Under the pieces are notes generated by a model. The model had not been told where the DNA came from and did not search any database. It was given only the letters and a program-made list of their open reading frames with translations. From contig CM042556.1 of assembly GCA_023630585.1 (NCBI GenBank), positions 146,001 through 210,000 on the forward strand: 64,000 nucleotides of DNA, read 5' to 3'. The position numbers were made by a program, and so were the translations under genes. The stretch comes from Cranoglanis bouderius (lineage: Eukaryota > Chordata > Actinopteri > Siluriformes > Cranoglanididae). The first letter of the stretch is position 1; each line of letters opens with the position of its first letter. Positions 46,605-57,134 of this stretch are shown one piece after another.

Positions 46605-46932
46605 AATGTAAGAGGGGCTGTAGACCATAGGAGGAACTTCAGTCTTGTTAGAATGGGTCCGTCGAAATAATGCAGGCATACACATAAACGGGAACTTTAC
46701 TGCCTTTTATTTGACTGAATTCAACTCGCAGCTCGCATCACATGTTTTATTCACTCGACACACTCCCCGCGAATCCCCGTCCCACATGACAACCACTGCG
46801 CATGTCATCGCGCCAATTCACTGCGCGTCATCGCGCCAACCTGTCCATCACGTCACATACATAAACCAACCAGATTATCCTACTTTTATAACAATTTACA
46901 CATACTACAAAATAATCAAAATAAATCTCACA
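46605..46932 (-). mobile_element. LTR of the gypsy-like remnant
   Basis: About 328 bp. On the + strand it begins tgtaagaggg and ends ctcaca, i.e. TG...CA with short inverted ends. The primer-binding-like TGGTGGCAGCGGG is three bases inside. It contains an AT-rich promoter-like stretch. A partner LTR is not found in the window, so the boundary rests on ends plus primer site only. Confidence 0.55.
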
Positions 46933-47950
46933 TTATTGTAAACAATCATATTTCGTGTTATTTTAGGTCAGAGACATGTCTAACATATCATAGTATCATA
47001 TCATGTTATAAAGAAGTGAAATGTGTTATATTAGATTGCATCACTGAAGTGAAAACATACGTTTTTCAGAAAAACACGTTTCCTTTGCTCGCAGACGCTT
47101 GAAATTCGCTGTATAGTGCTTGCAGCAGTTGGTGCGCACCCATGTGTATGCACATAGAGGACTGATGAGAAAACATAATGTTACCACACATTTGATGACA
47201 GATGACTTTCTTCATGTCAAATTAGATTTTTTTCTCATTTTCACACTTTATTATGACATGTTACTGTAAACAATCATATTTCGTGTTATTTTAGGTCAGA
47301 GACATGTCTTAAATGTTATAAAGAAGTGAAATATGTTATAGTACATTCCAGAAAATCATTTGTCATGCGCTGCGCAAAGGAAACATGTTTTTCTAACAAT
47401 CGCATATTTATACTTAATTACACATATTTACACATTTCACTTTTGACCTAAAATAACACGAAATATGATTGTTTACAGTAACATACATCATGTCATAATA
47501 AAATGTGAAAAAAATCTCAAACTTGAAGTGAAGAAAGTCATTATTCATCAAATGAGTGGTAACACTGTGTTTTCTCATCAGTCCTCTATGTGCATACACA
47601 TGGGTGTGCTTCTCTCGCTGAAAACGCTGTATAGTGAATTTCAAGCCTCTGCGATCAACGGAAACATGTTTTTCTAACAAACACATATTTTCACTTCAGT
47701 GATGTACTCTACTATAACATATTTCACTTCTTTATAACATAATATTATACTAAGAGAGGTTCCAAGGTCTCTGACCTAAAAATAATACGAAATAGGATTG
47801 TTTATATTAAAATGAGTAATGTAATAATAAATTATGAAAATGTGAAAAGAAATCAAACTTAAAGTGAAGAAAGTCATTTTTAATAAAATGTGAGGTAACA
47901 CTCTGTTTTCTCATCAGTCCTCTGTGGCATTTTCCTGCCACTGGATATAC
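46933..47950. repeat. Satellite monomers in two opposite orientations
   Basis: 46933-47345 holds + strand monomers (aggtcagagacatgtct at about 46965 and 47294). From about 47360 the same landmarks appear in reverse (gacctaaaataacacg near 47450, gtgttttctcatcagtcctct near 47568 and 47908), so two monomers are minus oriented. The junction at about 47340-47370 is head to head. Confidence 0.88.
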
Positions 47951-49129
47951 AGTAGCCTCTACACAAAACACTCTAAATTCAAATAAAAATAATACTCACA
48001 ACACAGTGGATGAGAGAAGCAAAAATCAGATTCATTGCCCAGAAACAGCAGCCAACATGAGATCAATTAAAATGAGACGTCCCAGGAATGATCCGATCTA
48101 CCCTGAGTTTGGTCCCTATTTATACTCCCCCTCCCTCTTCATATAAAACAATTTCCAATTATGTTTTGGTTTTCAGAAAATTCAGCCACCATTGTTTTCA
48201 GAAAATCAGGTTTTTCAGCCACCATTAAATCCAGGTTTTTCAAGATTAGATGAAAAAAAAAAACACACAGGGGAGACCCTATTCTCCTTCTTCTTTCCTT
48301 CTTGCCCCACCCCCTATAAAAGACCTCCGTGGCCCAATCCACCAAAATGTCTCCCAGCAGTCCAGACAAGCAAACCTTTCCCTGCGTTCTCTCTTTGGTT
48401 CTCATATTAAACTTTTATTCTTCACTTCAATTTTATCTCTTTTTTTCATGTGTATATATTTATTTACAATACATAAAATCTAATCTAATCTAATCTAATC
48501 TAATATGTGTTGTTTTTCCCCATTTTCCTAGCCTCTCATGGACATGCGTTATCAGCTGCAGTTGTTATGGCTTTATCACGAACTGACCTCGACATGTCCC
48601 GAGAGCTCCTCAGCCATGCACACCACCGCACGGCAAAGGGCCTGCTTCCACATCATTCTACTTCCCACATTGCATGTTTACCTGGTCTTCTGTGTTTGTT
48701 ATTCATATTTTATGCAAATTAATTACCACATTCCCTCCTGTGAGGCTCCCCAAGCCTCATTAGTAATAAATTTAATGAGTACCTTTGTACCTTTTGTCCA
48801 TCTCTCTTCACTTTCTGCATTATTATCTGTATCCTTCCTGAGCTACTGTCCAAATTCCAAGAAATGGGTAGATACAGTACTGACTGTAGAGGACTAGGAA
48901 TGGGTTAAATACCTATATATATTGTCATATTTGCTAACCTGTTTAACTATAGTTCCCTAAAAATAGTTATATACCTGTTTTGTCCTTATTTTTCTCAGAT
49001 AGGTTTTATTAACCACCTCTACCTTGTATTTTCAGAACTCAACGGTTCTTTTTCTTTTTTTGGTTCTCTCCATTATGAGTCCTTGAGTCCATGCAAAGGT
49101 GTCAGAAGAGTTTAAAGAGCCCCAGTCCA
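47951..49129. other. Unassigned AT-rich sequence with LTR-like promoter block
   Basis: No gene supported. 48170-48245 repeats ttttcagaaaatcagg/ttcagccaccatt several times. cccctataaaagacc near 48310 is a good TATA-type promoter followed by a region with attaaacttttattc near 48407, so this may be an unassigned LTR. A (TAATC)n run at 48476-48503 follows. 48700-49060 is AT-rich without clear features. Confidence 0.4.
48476..48503. repeat. (CTAAT)n microsatellite
   Basis: About five tandem pentanucleotides of taatc, directly after an AT-rich LTR-like block. Confidence 0.9.
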
Positions 49130-50282
49130 TTCTCAGTTTGTTTTCACCGTCCATGATAAATGACATACATAGCTTTGCATCTCACCTTCCAGTTGATCCA
49201 AAGGGGGTCCCTCATCGGGACCTCGTATGCCTTCTGCTACCATCAACGTCATAGGCATAGGCCTGCCCATAAGCATTTCATGCAGGGTTAGATGTGTATT
49301 GTGGTTAGTTGCGTGCGCATTTCCATTAAGGCTAAAGGTAGTGCTTCAACCCAATTAAGCATTGAACTGGCACAAATCTTGGCCAATTTAGCCTTCAGGA
49401 CCCCACTGGCACGTTCCACCATCCCCTGTGACTGAGGATGATACACACAACCCAACTTGTGTCCAATGCAATTGCCATGCAATAGTGCCTCTGCAATTGC
49501 TTTAATAGTGGCATTAACAAAATGAGGCCCATTGTCAGAACTGATCCCAAATCTTGGGATGACTTCCTGACACAAAAACTCAGCCGCTGTCTTAGCATCC
49601 TCTGTGGATGTAGCCACTACTCCCACCCACCGGCTGAAATGGTCCTCAATCACCAATATGTACCTTTTGCCCTATTTATATTCACCCATGTCCACAAAAT
49701 CCATCATTATGTGCCTAAAAGGACGTCTAGGTGCTGGAATGTGCCCTATAGGGTTCGTAAACGTCTTGCGAATAGTTTCAATGCTTGATCAACAGAGCTG
49801 ACTAAGTACGGTGACCACCATTCTTGCCTGATTTTGTGCAAAACTTCCCCTCTAGCCGTGTGATCTATTCTGTGTGCGTCTTTTATGAGCAATGGTAAAA
49901 GGCTCAGAGGTGCCACACGTAAGCCCTCTATGTTTCTCCATAGTCCTGTCCCTCGTTCCTTCTTAGCTCCTCTGGCTATCCATTTGGCTATTTCTGTATC
50001 AGTGGCAGCATTCTGAAAACTCACAACATTGTTAAGATTTTCCACACAAGGAGATTCCTCTCTGGGGTTCATCCCAGCCAACATCTTAGGGTCCCAATGC
50101 TGTCTTCTTAGCTGCTTCGTCTGCTGCAGTGTTTCCGCTAGTAAAATGGAGCCATCAGTTTTGTGCTTCTGTTTAACAATAGCTACTCGAACGGAGTAAT
50201 GCATGTAGTAAATCTGTAATACTAAATCTTTCTGTGCCCATATAGGCCACAAGCGTGGCATATATGTTTGTACAAAATCCAA
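49130..50282 (-). pseudogene. ERV pol fragment: RNase H end and integrase
   Basis: Minus-strand reading. 50282-49746 begins with the RNase H/integrase linker (LWPIWAQKDLVLQ, cf. WAQRGF at about 21750) and continues with the integrase N-terminal region (IDHTARGEVLHKIRQEWWSP). 49656-49288 is the catalytic core and beyond: VIEDHFSRWVGV, CQEVIPRFGI, SSDNGPHFVNATIKA, GCVYHPQSQGMVERASG (Glu of the DDE triad), then, in another frame, LTLHEMLMGRPMP and GPPLDQLEGE. The first catalytic Asp box lies in the frame gap at about 49660-49740. Same family as 21809-22640 but retaining the Glu segment deleted there. Confidence 0.9.
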
Positions 50283-52122
50283 TCTGCAGTGTTATTATTA
50301 CCCTTAATGACATAGTCATTACCTTTTTTCTCATGTATCTAACATTTATAATTCTAAATCATAGGCTGCATCATGGCAGAAATCAAATTATCTATTTGTC
50401 TATCTATTTTATCTAAAGGTCCCTGGTAATGTGAATTTTGGCTAGGCAATCGTGAGACTTCCTAGTGACTGGCCCATAAGAATTAATTAGGCCATACAAT
50501 ACTACAGTCAGTGTGTTAGGCACAATATTGGGTCTTTTAAATTTTTAAGTGGCACACTTCATATCCTCATATCCTGATCTTCGTTGAGCTGCCATGTATT
50601 GCAGGTGAATGTAATTCAAAATGGTAGTTACCTGGTGTGGCGAGTGTAAGATCGCTGTAAGATGTGTCACAGAGCAATTTTTCCCGGCGTTCCGCACTAA
50701 GAGAGCAGCCTCAGCCCCAACATGCAGAAATGCTGGCAATCCTTATGCCACTTAAGCAACTTTTTTTTTTTATATAACTCACAGCCTGAAGTGTTCCCCA
50801 CGCTCCTGGGCCAGGACCCCCACAGTGGCTCTCCCCTCCCCCCCTTCAGTCACAAACAGGTGTTCTCACCCTTAGTGCAGTTGCAGTGCAGGTACAGCAA
50901 GTGCAGAGCATAAGGCAGCCTTCAATGCTTGAAGAACAGTTCACCGTGTCGGTAGTTCATTCACTCTCAGCTTTTTCTTCAGAACACCCAGCTCTCAGGA
51001 TCTGGAGGAGTACTCAGTGATCCGCTGACGACACTAGTGGATAGCGTCCAGGAAGCTTATCATTTGTTGTGTGGTATGGGATGGAGGATGACCCTTACTC
51101 ATGTCCTGTCCGCCTTGGGACCATGAGAATTTTAATGTCAGTGGTTGGTGTCTCTTGACCACAGAGGGGAGTTGAATCCACAGGGGAGCCCCAAACCTGA
51201 AGGGAGATGCCCCCAGGCATATTGTTGATCTCGGCTTGTTAAGGCGAGCAAGCCCTCCCTCACAGCCACACCGGGAAAAAACCTGAACACAACAGAGAAA
51301 TACACTGGATTAAAGAATTATCCAGTATATGGATTATACTGGAAATGGAAGAGGTTACAGTATGGACATTAGGCACTAATGGAGTTAGATAATAAATTTA
51401 TTAATTTTCTACATGACCAATTTTGTGTAAAGTACCATCATCTTCTTCCAGCCTTAGACATTGGTTAATGTACTATATAGCAGATAATTTGTTGGCACCT
51501 TACTGTAATAATGCTCGTAGCGTACCCTTTTCTCCTTCCCTGAGGATAGAGGACATTGTTTACACAACATAGAACGTCCATGTTTCACTTTGGCTTTATA
51601 CTTGTTACCTGTCCTACACCCTAAGCGGGCTCAGGTTGAGGGATGCCACGAACACGTGTCAGATTTGAAACTGGAAACAGACAACTGGGAACACACAACT
51701 GCAAAGCCAATCATTAAATGTGACATGTTCAGCCTATGCATTAGATACCAGCTCAAGGCCTGATAATTTAGAGGTGAGTTTTGAGTGATTACAAACTGAT
51801 ATGTTCGTGACGCCAAAATGTGGAAAAAATATTTACTCTAGCTCTGTATGGTTTCTTCTTACCACCTACCTTCAGTTCCTTCAGTTCTTAAACATAATCT
51901 CTTTATATTCTTCCCTACTTACTGTGTCCCTCTATAAGGAATATGGTTACTCCGTTACCTCACTTACTTCTTACTTGCTTAATCTTTACTTACTTATTTT
52001 CTTCAGTTACCTTTACCTTAAAAAATCCATACAATTAACTCGCAGATAGGCTATTTCTCAGATTTTCTACTGTCTCTCTATCTGTGTGAAACTCTGTGTA
52101 AGTCTCTTTTATCTATTGCTAG
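50283..52122. other. Unassigned sequence, possible 5' part of the minus-strand ERV
   Basis: No gene supported. tgacgccaaaatgtgg at 51807-51822 gives TTTTGGCGTCACGAAC on the minus strand, which resembles an ERV primer-binding site next to an LTR end; the AT-rich sequence from about 51820 to 52122 could then be the 5' LTR of the provirus whose pol lies at 49130-50282, with gag and the first half of pol lost. A T11 tract is at 50760. Confidence 0.3.
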
Positions 52123-52743
52123 TGTTAGGGTTTCCCCCTCCGCGCTGCTCGCTGAGACTAGCGAGTAGCGCACTTCCACTTTCATAGACTCTTGTTCTGT
52201 TTATGTTGCCATGTGTTATTTTGGTTCATGTCTGTCTCTGCCCCTGTATAGTTATTGGTTCTCTGTTTTGGTTCATGTCATGTCTCCACCCCTGTTTGCT
52301 TATTGGTTCGGTCATTATGAGTTTCACGTGTTTTCTGTTAAGCCTTATTTCATTCAAGTTATTTAAGCCCTTTTGTTTCTTCACTTCAACGCGAAGTATT
52401 AGACTAGCACTGTAACTTTTGTTTCTCGTCTATTACTAAGCGGATTAATACGGACTGGATTCTGGTTTCTGGAACTTTGCTATGCCCCTCGGTTTTCGGA
52501 TTACTGCCTTGCCCTTTTTATGGATTACTGCCTTGCCCTTTCTCTGGATTACTGCCTTGCCCTTTTTTCTGGATTATTGTGTGTTTTTGAACTTTGCCTA
52601 AGTTTACCGATTAGCCCTGTTAGTAATGTTTTGACCTTGCCCCTTGTATCACGTTTTTTCCCTGTTCCTATTTTTGTGGATGTTCAGTTACTTTTGGTTT
52701 TTCCCCTGCACATGCATCCAGCCCCCCTTTCTGCCTCCTAACA
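52123..52743 (+). repeat. LTR a (621 bp)
   Basis: Begins TGTTAGGGTTTCCCCC, ends CTGCCTCCTAACA. Nearly identical in sequence and length to LTR b. Contains ttatttaagccc near 52360 as a TATA-type promoter and repeated ggattactgccttgccc units (52495-52565). Confidence 0.9.
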
Positions 52744-53868
52744 GAATACTTCACCAAACATGGATGCAGCGGGGAAATTGGGGGCACGCCACGCAGGGTT
52801 ATTTGTTCCCCCATTGGATTCTATTTAGTTTCCCCAGTGGAGCTTTATTCATCCCCCTTCCGCCTTCGATGGTTTTTCCGTTTACCCCCAGTGTTTTCTT
52901 TTGCAATCCCAAATTTACTTTCTTATTTTGGAGGACCCCAAGCCCAAAGAGGAAAAGTGATTGTGGTTCCTCCTATCCCATTTAGTCAGCTCAGCTCGCC
53001 AGTGGGCAGAGCTTCACCTCGCCAGTGGATCCACGAAGCTAAATATCGTCTCTGGCTTTGTGGAATTACTTATCCATCCAGGTGTTCGAGAGTCCTGAAT
53101 TTGCACCTGACCTCAATATTTTCTTGGGGAGGGACCGCCTGTCTGATCGGCCCATCCGGCCATTCATCGCACACTATGGGGGGGAGCTGGCCGACGTGGT
53201 GGCATGCTCCTCTCAGCCCCTGACCCAGAAGTGTGCGACCGAGGGCTGCATCCGACAGGCCAAACTACGATGCCCCACCTGTAGAAAACAAGGGAGAGAG
53301 AACTCCTATTTTGCTCGCAGGAGTGTTTTAAGGGCAGCTGGCATGTCCACAAATGGCTCCATAAGCGAGCACCCCCAGAGCTCCAGCCGGAGATCCAGCT
53401 GAGGGTCTCCTCAGCAGAGCTCCCTCTGGAGGTTAACCTGGCGACCTCCAGCCCAGAGCTCCAGCCAGAGACCCAGCAGGAAGTCTCCTCAGCAGAGCTC
53501 TGTCCGTGGGTCAACGTGGCGACCTCCGCTCCAGCCCTGTTCCTGCCGGGGGTCAAAGTGGCGACCTCCGCTCCAGCCCTGTTCCTGCTGGGGGTCAACG
53601 TGGCGACCTCCACTCAAGCCACGCTCCTGCCGAAGGTCAACGTGGTGACCTCCACTCAAGCCACGCTCCTGCCAAAGGTCCACGAGGAGACCTCCGCTCA
53701 AGCCACGCTCCTGCCGAAGGTCCACGAGGAGACCTCCGCTCAAGCCATGTTCCTGCCAGAGGTCCACGAGGAGACCTCCGCTCAAGCCACGTTCCTGCCG
53801 GAGGTCCACGAGGGGACCTCCTCCCAAGCCAAGTTCATGTCGGAGGTCCACAAGATGACCTCCTCCTA
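52744..53868 (+). pseudogene. Copy 2 of Gag-like plus METAP1-type zinc-finger protein (frameshifted)
   Basis: Capsid-like sequence near 52930-53090 (EDPKPKEE, SARQWAELHLASGS, SGFVELL) with an in-frame TGA, then LGRDRLSDRPIRPFIAHYGG. Finger 53232-53364: CATEGC, RCPTC, SYF in one frame and, after one missing T, FCSQECFKGSW..HKWLH in the next. FCSQECFKGSW reproduces the METAP1 finger core. Repeats follow: LQPETQQEVSSAEL units, then 42-bp units encoding VHEETSAQATFLPE, to a TAA at 53868. Without the finger frameshift the ORF would be long. Confidence 0.78.
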
Positions 53869-53878
53869 AGCCAAGTTC

Positions 53879-54516
53879 ATGCCAGAGGTCCACGGGATGA
53901 CCTCCTCTCCATGTCCAGGTCCATGTCCAAGTCCAAGTCCATGTTCAGGTCCCAGTCCAGGTTCCTGTCCTAGTCCCTGTTTAGATTCCAGTCCAGGTCC
54001 CAGTCCAAGTTCAAGTTCATGTCCAGCGTCAGGCCCAGAGTCATGCCCAGAGTCATGCCCAGAGTCATGCCCCATTCCAAGTTCCAGTCTAAGTTCCAAG
54101 CCAAGCTCCATTCCATGTTCCAAGCCAAGCTCCATTCCAAGTTCCAGTCCAAGTTCCAAGTCAAGTTCCAAGTCAAGTTCTATTCCTGGTTCCATTCCAG
54201 GTTCCATGCCAAGTTCCAAGCCAAGTCCCAAGTCAAGCTCCATTCCAGATTCCAAGCCAAGTTCCAGGCCAAGTTCCAAGCCAAGCTCCATTCCAAGTTC
54301 CAGTCCAAGTTCCGAGTCAAGTTCTGAGTCAAGTTCCGAGTCAAGTTCTGAGTCAAGTTCAGAGTCAACTTCCAAGTCAAGTTCCAGCCCAAGCTCAATT
54401 CAAAGCTCCAAGCCAAGTCCCAGTCCAAGTTCCAAGTCAAGTTCCATTCCTGGTTCCATTCCAGGTTCCATACCAAGTTCCAAGCCAAGTCCCAAGTCAA
54501 GCTCCATTCCAGGCTC
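53879..54516 (+). CDS. Ser/Pro-rich tandem-repeat ORF up to LTR b
   Basis: Open frame beginning MPEVHGMTSSPCPGPCPSPS, 11 bp after the stop of the preceding frame, then Pro/Cys/Ser and finally long Ser-Lys-Pro-Ile repeats from 12-bp DNA units (agttccaagcca type). It corresponds to the C-terminal repeat region of the 688-codon ORF on the minus strand. All frames of this stretch are open on both strands, so openness alone is weak evidence. The frame runs into the LTR (to 54715). Confidence 0.4.
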
Positions 54517-55138
54517 TGTTAGGGTTTCCCCCTTCGCATTGCTCACTGGGCGCACTTCCGCTTTCATAGACTCTTGTTCTGTTTATGTTGCCATGTTTTT
54601 CTTTTGTTTGTTTGTTTTGGTTCATGTCATGTCTCCGCCCCTGTATGGTTATTGGTTCTGTTTTGGTTCATGTCATGTCTCCACCCCTGTTTGCTTATTG
54701 GTCTGGTCATTATGAGTTTCACGTGTTGTCTGTTAAGCCTTATTTCATTCATGTTATTTAAGCCCTTCTGTTTCTTTGCTTCAACACGAAGTATTAGACT
54801 AGCATTGTAACTTTTGTTTCTCGTCTATTACTAAGCAGATTAATACGGACTGGATTCTGGTTTCTGGAACTTTGCTATGCCCCTCGGTTTTCAGATTACT
54901 GCCTTGCCCATTTTCTGGATTACTGCCTTACCCTTTCTCTGGATTACTGCCTTGCCCTTTTTTCTGGATTATTGTGTGTTTTTGAACCTTGCGTAAGTTT
55001 ACCGATTAGCCCTGTTAGTAATGTTTTGACCTTGCCCCTTGTATCACGTTTTTTCCCTGTTCCTATTTTTGTGGATGTTCAGTTACTTTTGGTTTTTCCC
55101 CTGCACATGCATCCAGCCCCCCTTTCTGCCTCCTAACA
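54517..55138 (+). repeat. LTR b (622 bp)
   Basis: Begins TGTTAGGGTTTCCCCC, ends CTGCCTCCTAACA. Differs from LTR a by scattered substitutions and a few small indels. Tandem repeats run directly up to it with no polypurine tract. Confidence 0.9.
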
Positions 55139-56217
55139 GAATACTTCACCAAACATGGATGCAGCGGGGAAATTGGGGGCATGCCGCGCAGGGTTATTTG
55201 TTCCCCCATTGGATTCTATTTAGTTTCCCCAGTGGAGCTTTATTCATCCCCCTTCCGCCTTCGATGGTTTTTCCGTTTACCCCCAGTGTTTTCTTTTGCA
55301 AGCCCAAATTTACTTTCTTATTTTGGAGGACCCCAAGCCCGAAGAGGAAAAGTGATTGTGGTTCCTCCTATCCCATTTAGTCGGCTGAGCTCGCCAGTGG
55401 GCAGAGATTCACCTCGCCAGTGGATCCACGAAGCTAAATACCATCTCTGGCTTTGTGGAATTACTTATCCAGGTGTTTGAGAGTCCTGAATTTGCACCTG
55501 ACCTCAATATTTTCTTGGGGAGGGACCGCCTGTCTGATCGGCCCATCCGGCCATTCATCGCACACTATGGGGGGGGAGCTGGCCGACGTGGTGGCATGCT
55601 CCTCTCAGCCCCTGACCCAGGAGTGTGCAACCGAGGGCTGCATCCGACAGGCCAAACTACGATGCCCCACCTGTAGAAAACAAGGGAGAGAGAACTCCTA
55701 TTTTGCTCGCAGGAGTGTTTTAAGGGCAGCTGGCATGACCACAAATGGCTCCATAAGCGAGCACCCCCAGAGCTCCAGCCGGAGATCCAGCTGAGGGTCT
55801 CCTCAGCAGAGCTCCCTCTGGAGGTTAACCTGGTGACCTCCAGCCCAGAGCTCCAGCCAGAGACCCAGCAGGAAGTCTCCTCAGCGGAGCTCTGTCCGTG
55901 GGTCAACGTGGCGACCTCCGCTCCAGCCCTGTTCCTGCTGGGGGTCAACATGGCGACCTCCACTCAAGCCACGCTCCTGCCGAAGGTCAGCGTGGCGACC
56001 TCCGCTCAAGCCACGCTCCTGCCGAAGGTCCACGAGGAGACCTCCGCTCAAGCCACGTTCCTGCCGGAGGTCCACGAGGAGACCTCCGCTCAAGCCACGT
56101 TCCTGCCAGAGGTCCACGAGGAGACCTCCGCTCAAGCCACGTTCCTGCCGGAGGTCCACGAGGGGACCTCCTCCCAAGCCAAGTTCAGGTCGGAGGTCCA
56201 CGGGATGACCTCCATGT
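55139..56217 (+). pseudogene. Copy 3 of Gag-like plus METAP1-type zinc-finger protein (frameshifted, truncated)
   Basis: Same organisation as copy 2. Finger at 55624-55756 (CATEGC, RCPTC, SYF / FCSQECFKGSW) with the identical one-base deficit in the T run. One fewer residue pair near ELLIQVF so the upstream capsid-like frame is different from copy 2. The 42-bp VHEETSAQATFLPE repeats run to about 56200, where the sequence ends TSM-stop and switches to satellite. Confidence 0.78.
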
Positions 56218-56884
56218 GAAACATTTCATACTATCCTATTATTTCATAAGGAAGTGAAATATGTCATAGTAGAATATATCACACAAATGAAAATATGCGT
56301 TTGCTAGAAAAACACTTTTCCTTTGCTTGCAGAGGCTTGAAATACTCTGTATAGCGTTTTCAGTGCCTGAAGCGCACCAATGTCAATGCACATAGAGGAC
56401 TGATGAGAAAACAGAATGTTAGCTCACATTTTATGAAAAATGACTTTCTACACATTAATTATGACTTTTTTCACTTTTTCACACTTTATTATCATATAAT
56501 GCATTTTAAAGTAAACAATCATACTTTGAATCATTTTGGGTCAGAAACATGTGAAACATCTCATAGTATCATATTATGTTATAAAGAAGTGAAATATATC
56601 ATCAGTCAAGTAAAAATGTGCGTTTGTTAGAAAAACACTTTTGTTTTGCTTGCAGAGGCTTGAAATGATCTGTATTGCGTTTTCAGCACCTGAAGCACAC
56701 CCAGGTGTATGGACATAGAGGACTGTTGAGAAAACAGTGTTGGCTCACATTGGATGCAAAATGACTTTCTACACATTAATTTAGACTTTTTTTCACTTTT
56801 TCACAATTTATTATCATATAATGTGTTTTCATGTAAACAATCATATTTTGTATCATTTTGTGTCAGAAACTTGTGAAACATTTC
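56218..56884 (+). repeat. Two divergent satellite monomers left of Polinton B
   Basis: Landmarks of the 1-16766 family in + orientation: gtcagaaacatgtgaaac near 56540 and 56862, poly-T/A dyad (gcgtttgctagaaaaacac), gaggcttgaaat, agaggactgatgagaaaac. More diverged than elsewhere. Ends at about 56884 where Polinton coding sequence starts. Confidence 0.85.
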
Positions 56885-57130
56885 ATAGTGCTAGCAGTGG
56901 CCAAAGGTATTGTGAGCAACATTATGACCAAGACACAAACTCAGAATCAAGACGGATCGGGTCTTTCATTGATTGCGCATAAAAAATCTAAAGGACCCCC
57001 AGGGCGTCAACACACAATTCCGAATAAAAGACCAAACTTTTACTAAAAGACCAGTGTGAAAAAGACCAAACAGAGAGGCAACAAGCATCCTTCCATCTCT
57101 CATAAAAGAAAGCAGCTGAACATTTTTTAA
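56885..57130 (+). pseudogene. Basic tail of small virion protein, Polinton B
   Basis: Lys/Arg-rich sequence (HKKSKGPPGRQHTIPNKRPN, then KKTKQRGNKHPSISHKRK after an in-frame TAA) in the position directly before the major capsid ATG, as in Polinton A. The hydrophobic N-terminal part is missing at the satellite junction. Residues before VLAVAKGIVSN come from satellite. Confidence 0.55.
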
Positions 57131-57134
57131 CATC

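Larger units (their letters stand above)
52123..56217 (+). mobile_element. Tandem LTR-internal-LTR-internal of zinc-finger LTR elements
   Basis: LTR a (52123-52743), internal 1 (52744-54516), LTR b (54517-55138), internal 2 (55139-56217), all + strand. Both internal regions start agaatacttcaccaaac then atggatgcagcggggaaa, and contain the same Gag-like segment, C6H2 finger and tandem repeats as the element at 31159-36036 but with diverged LTRs. Internal 2 stops at satellite without a third LTR. No pol. Confidence 0.88.

Noticed and set aside
48139..48483. Frames of 72-88 codons around 48139-48483
   Set aside because: Low-complexity, both strands open, overlapping a promoter-like block; no coding signature.
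53164..54500. Several long minus-strand and alternative + strand frames over the repeats in the plus-strand LTR element
   Set aside because: All frames are open because of 42-bp and 12-bp unit repeats; only the frame continuous with the zinc finger has independent support.
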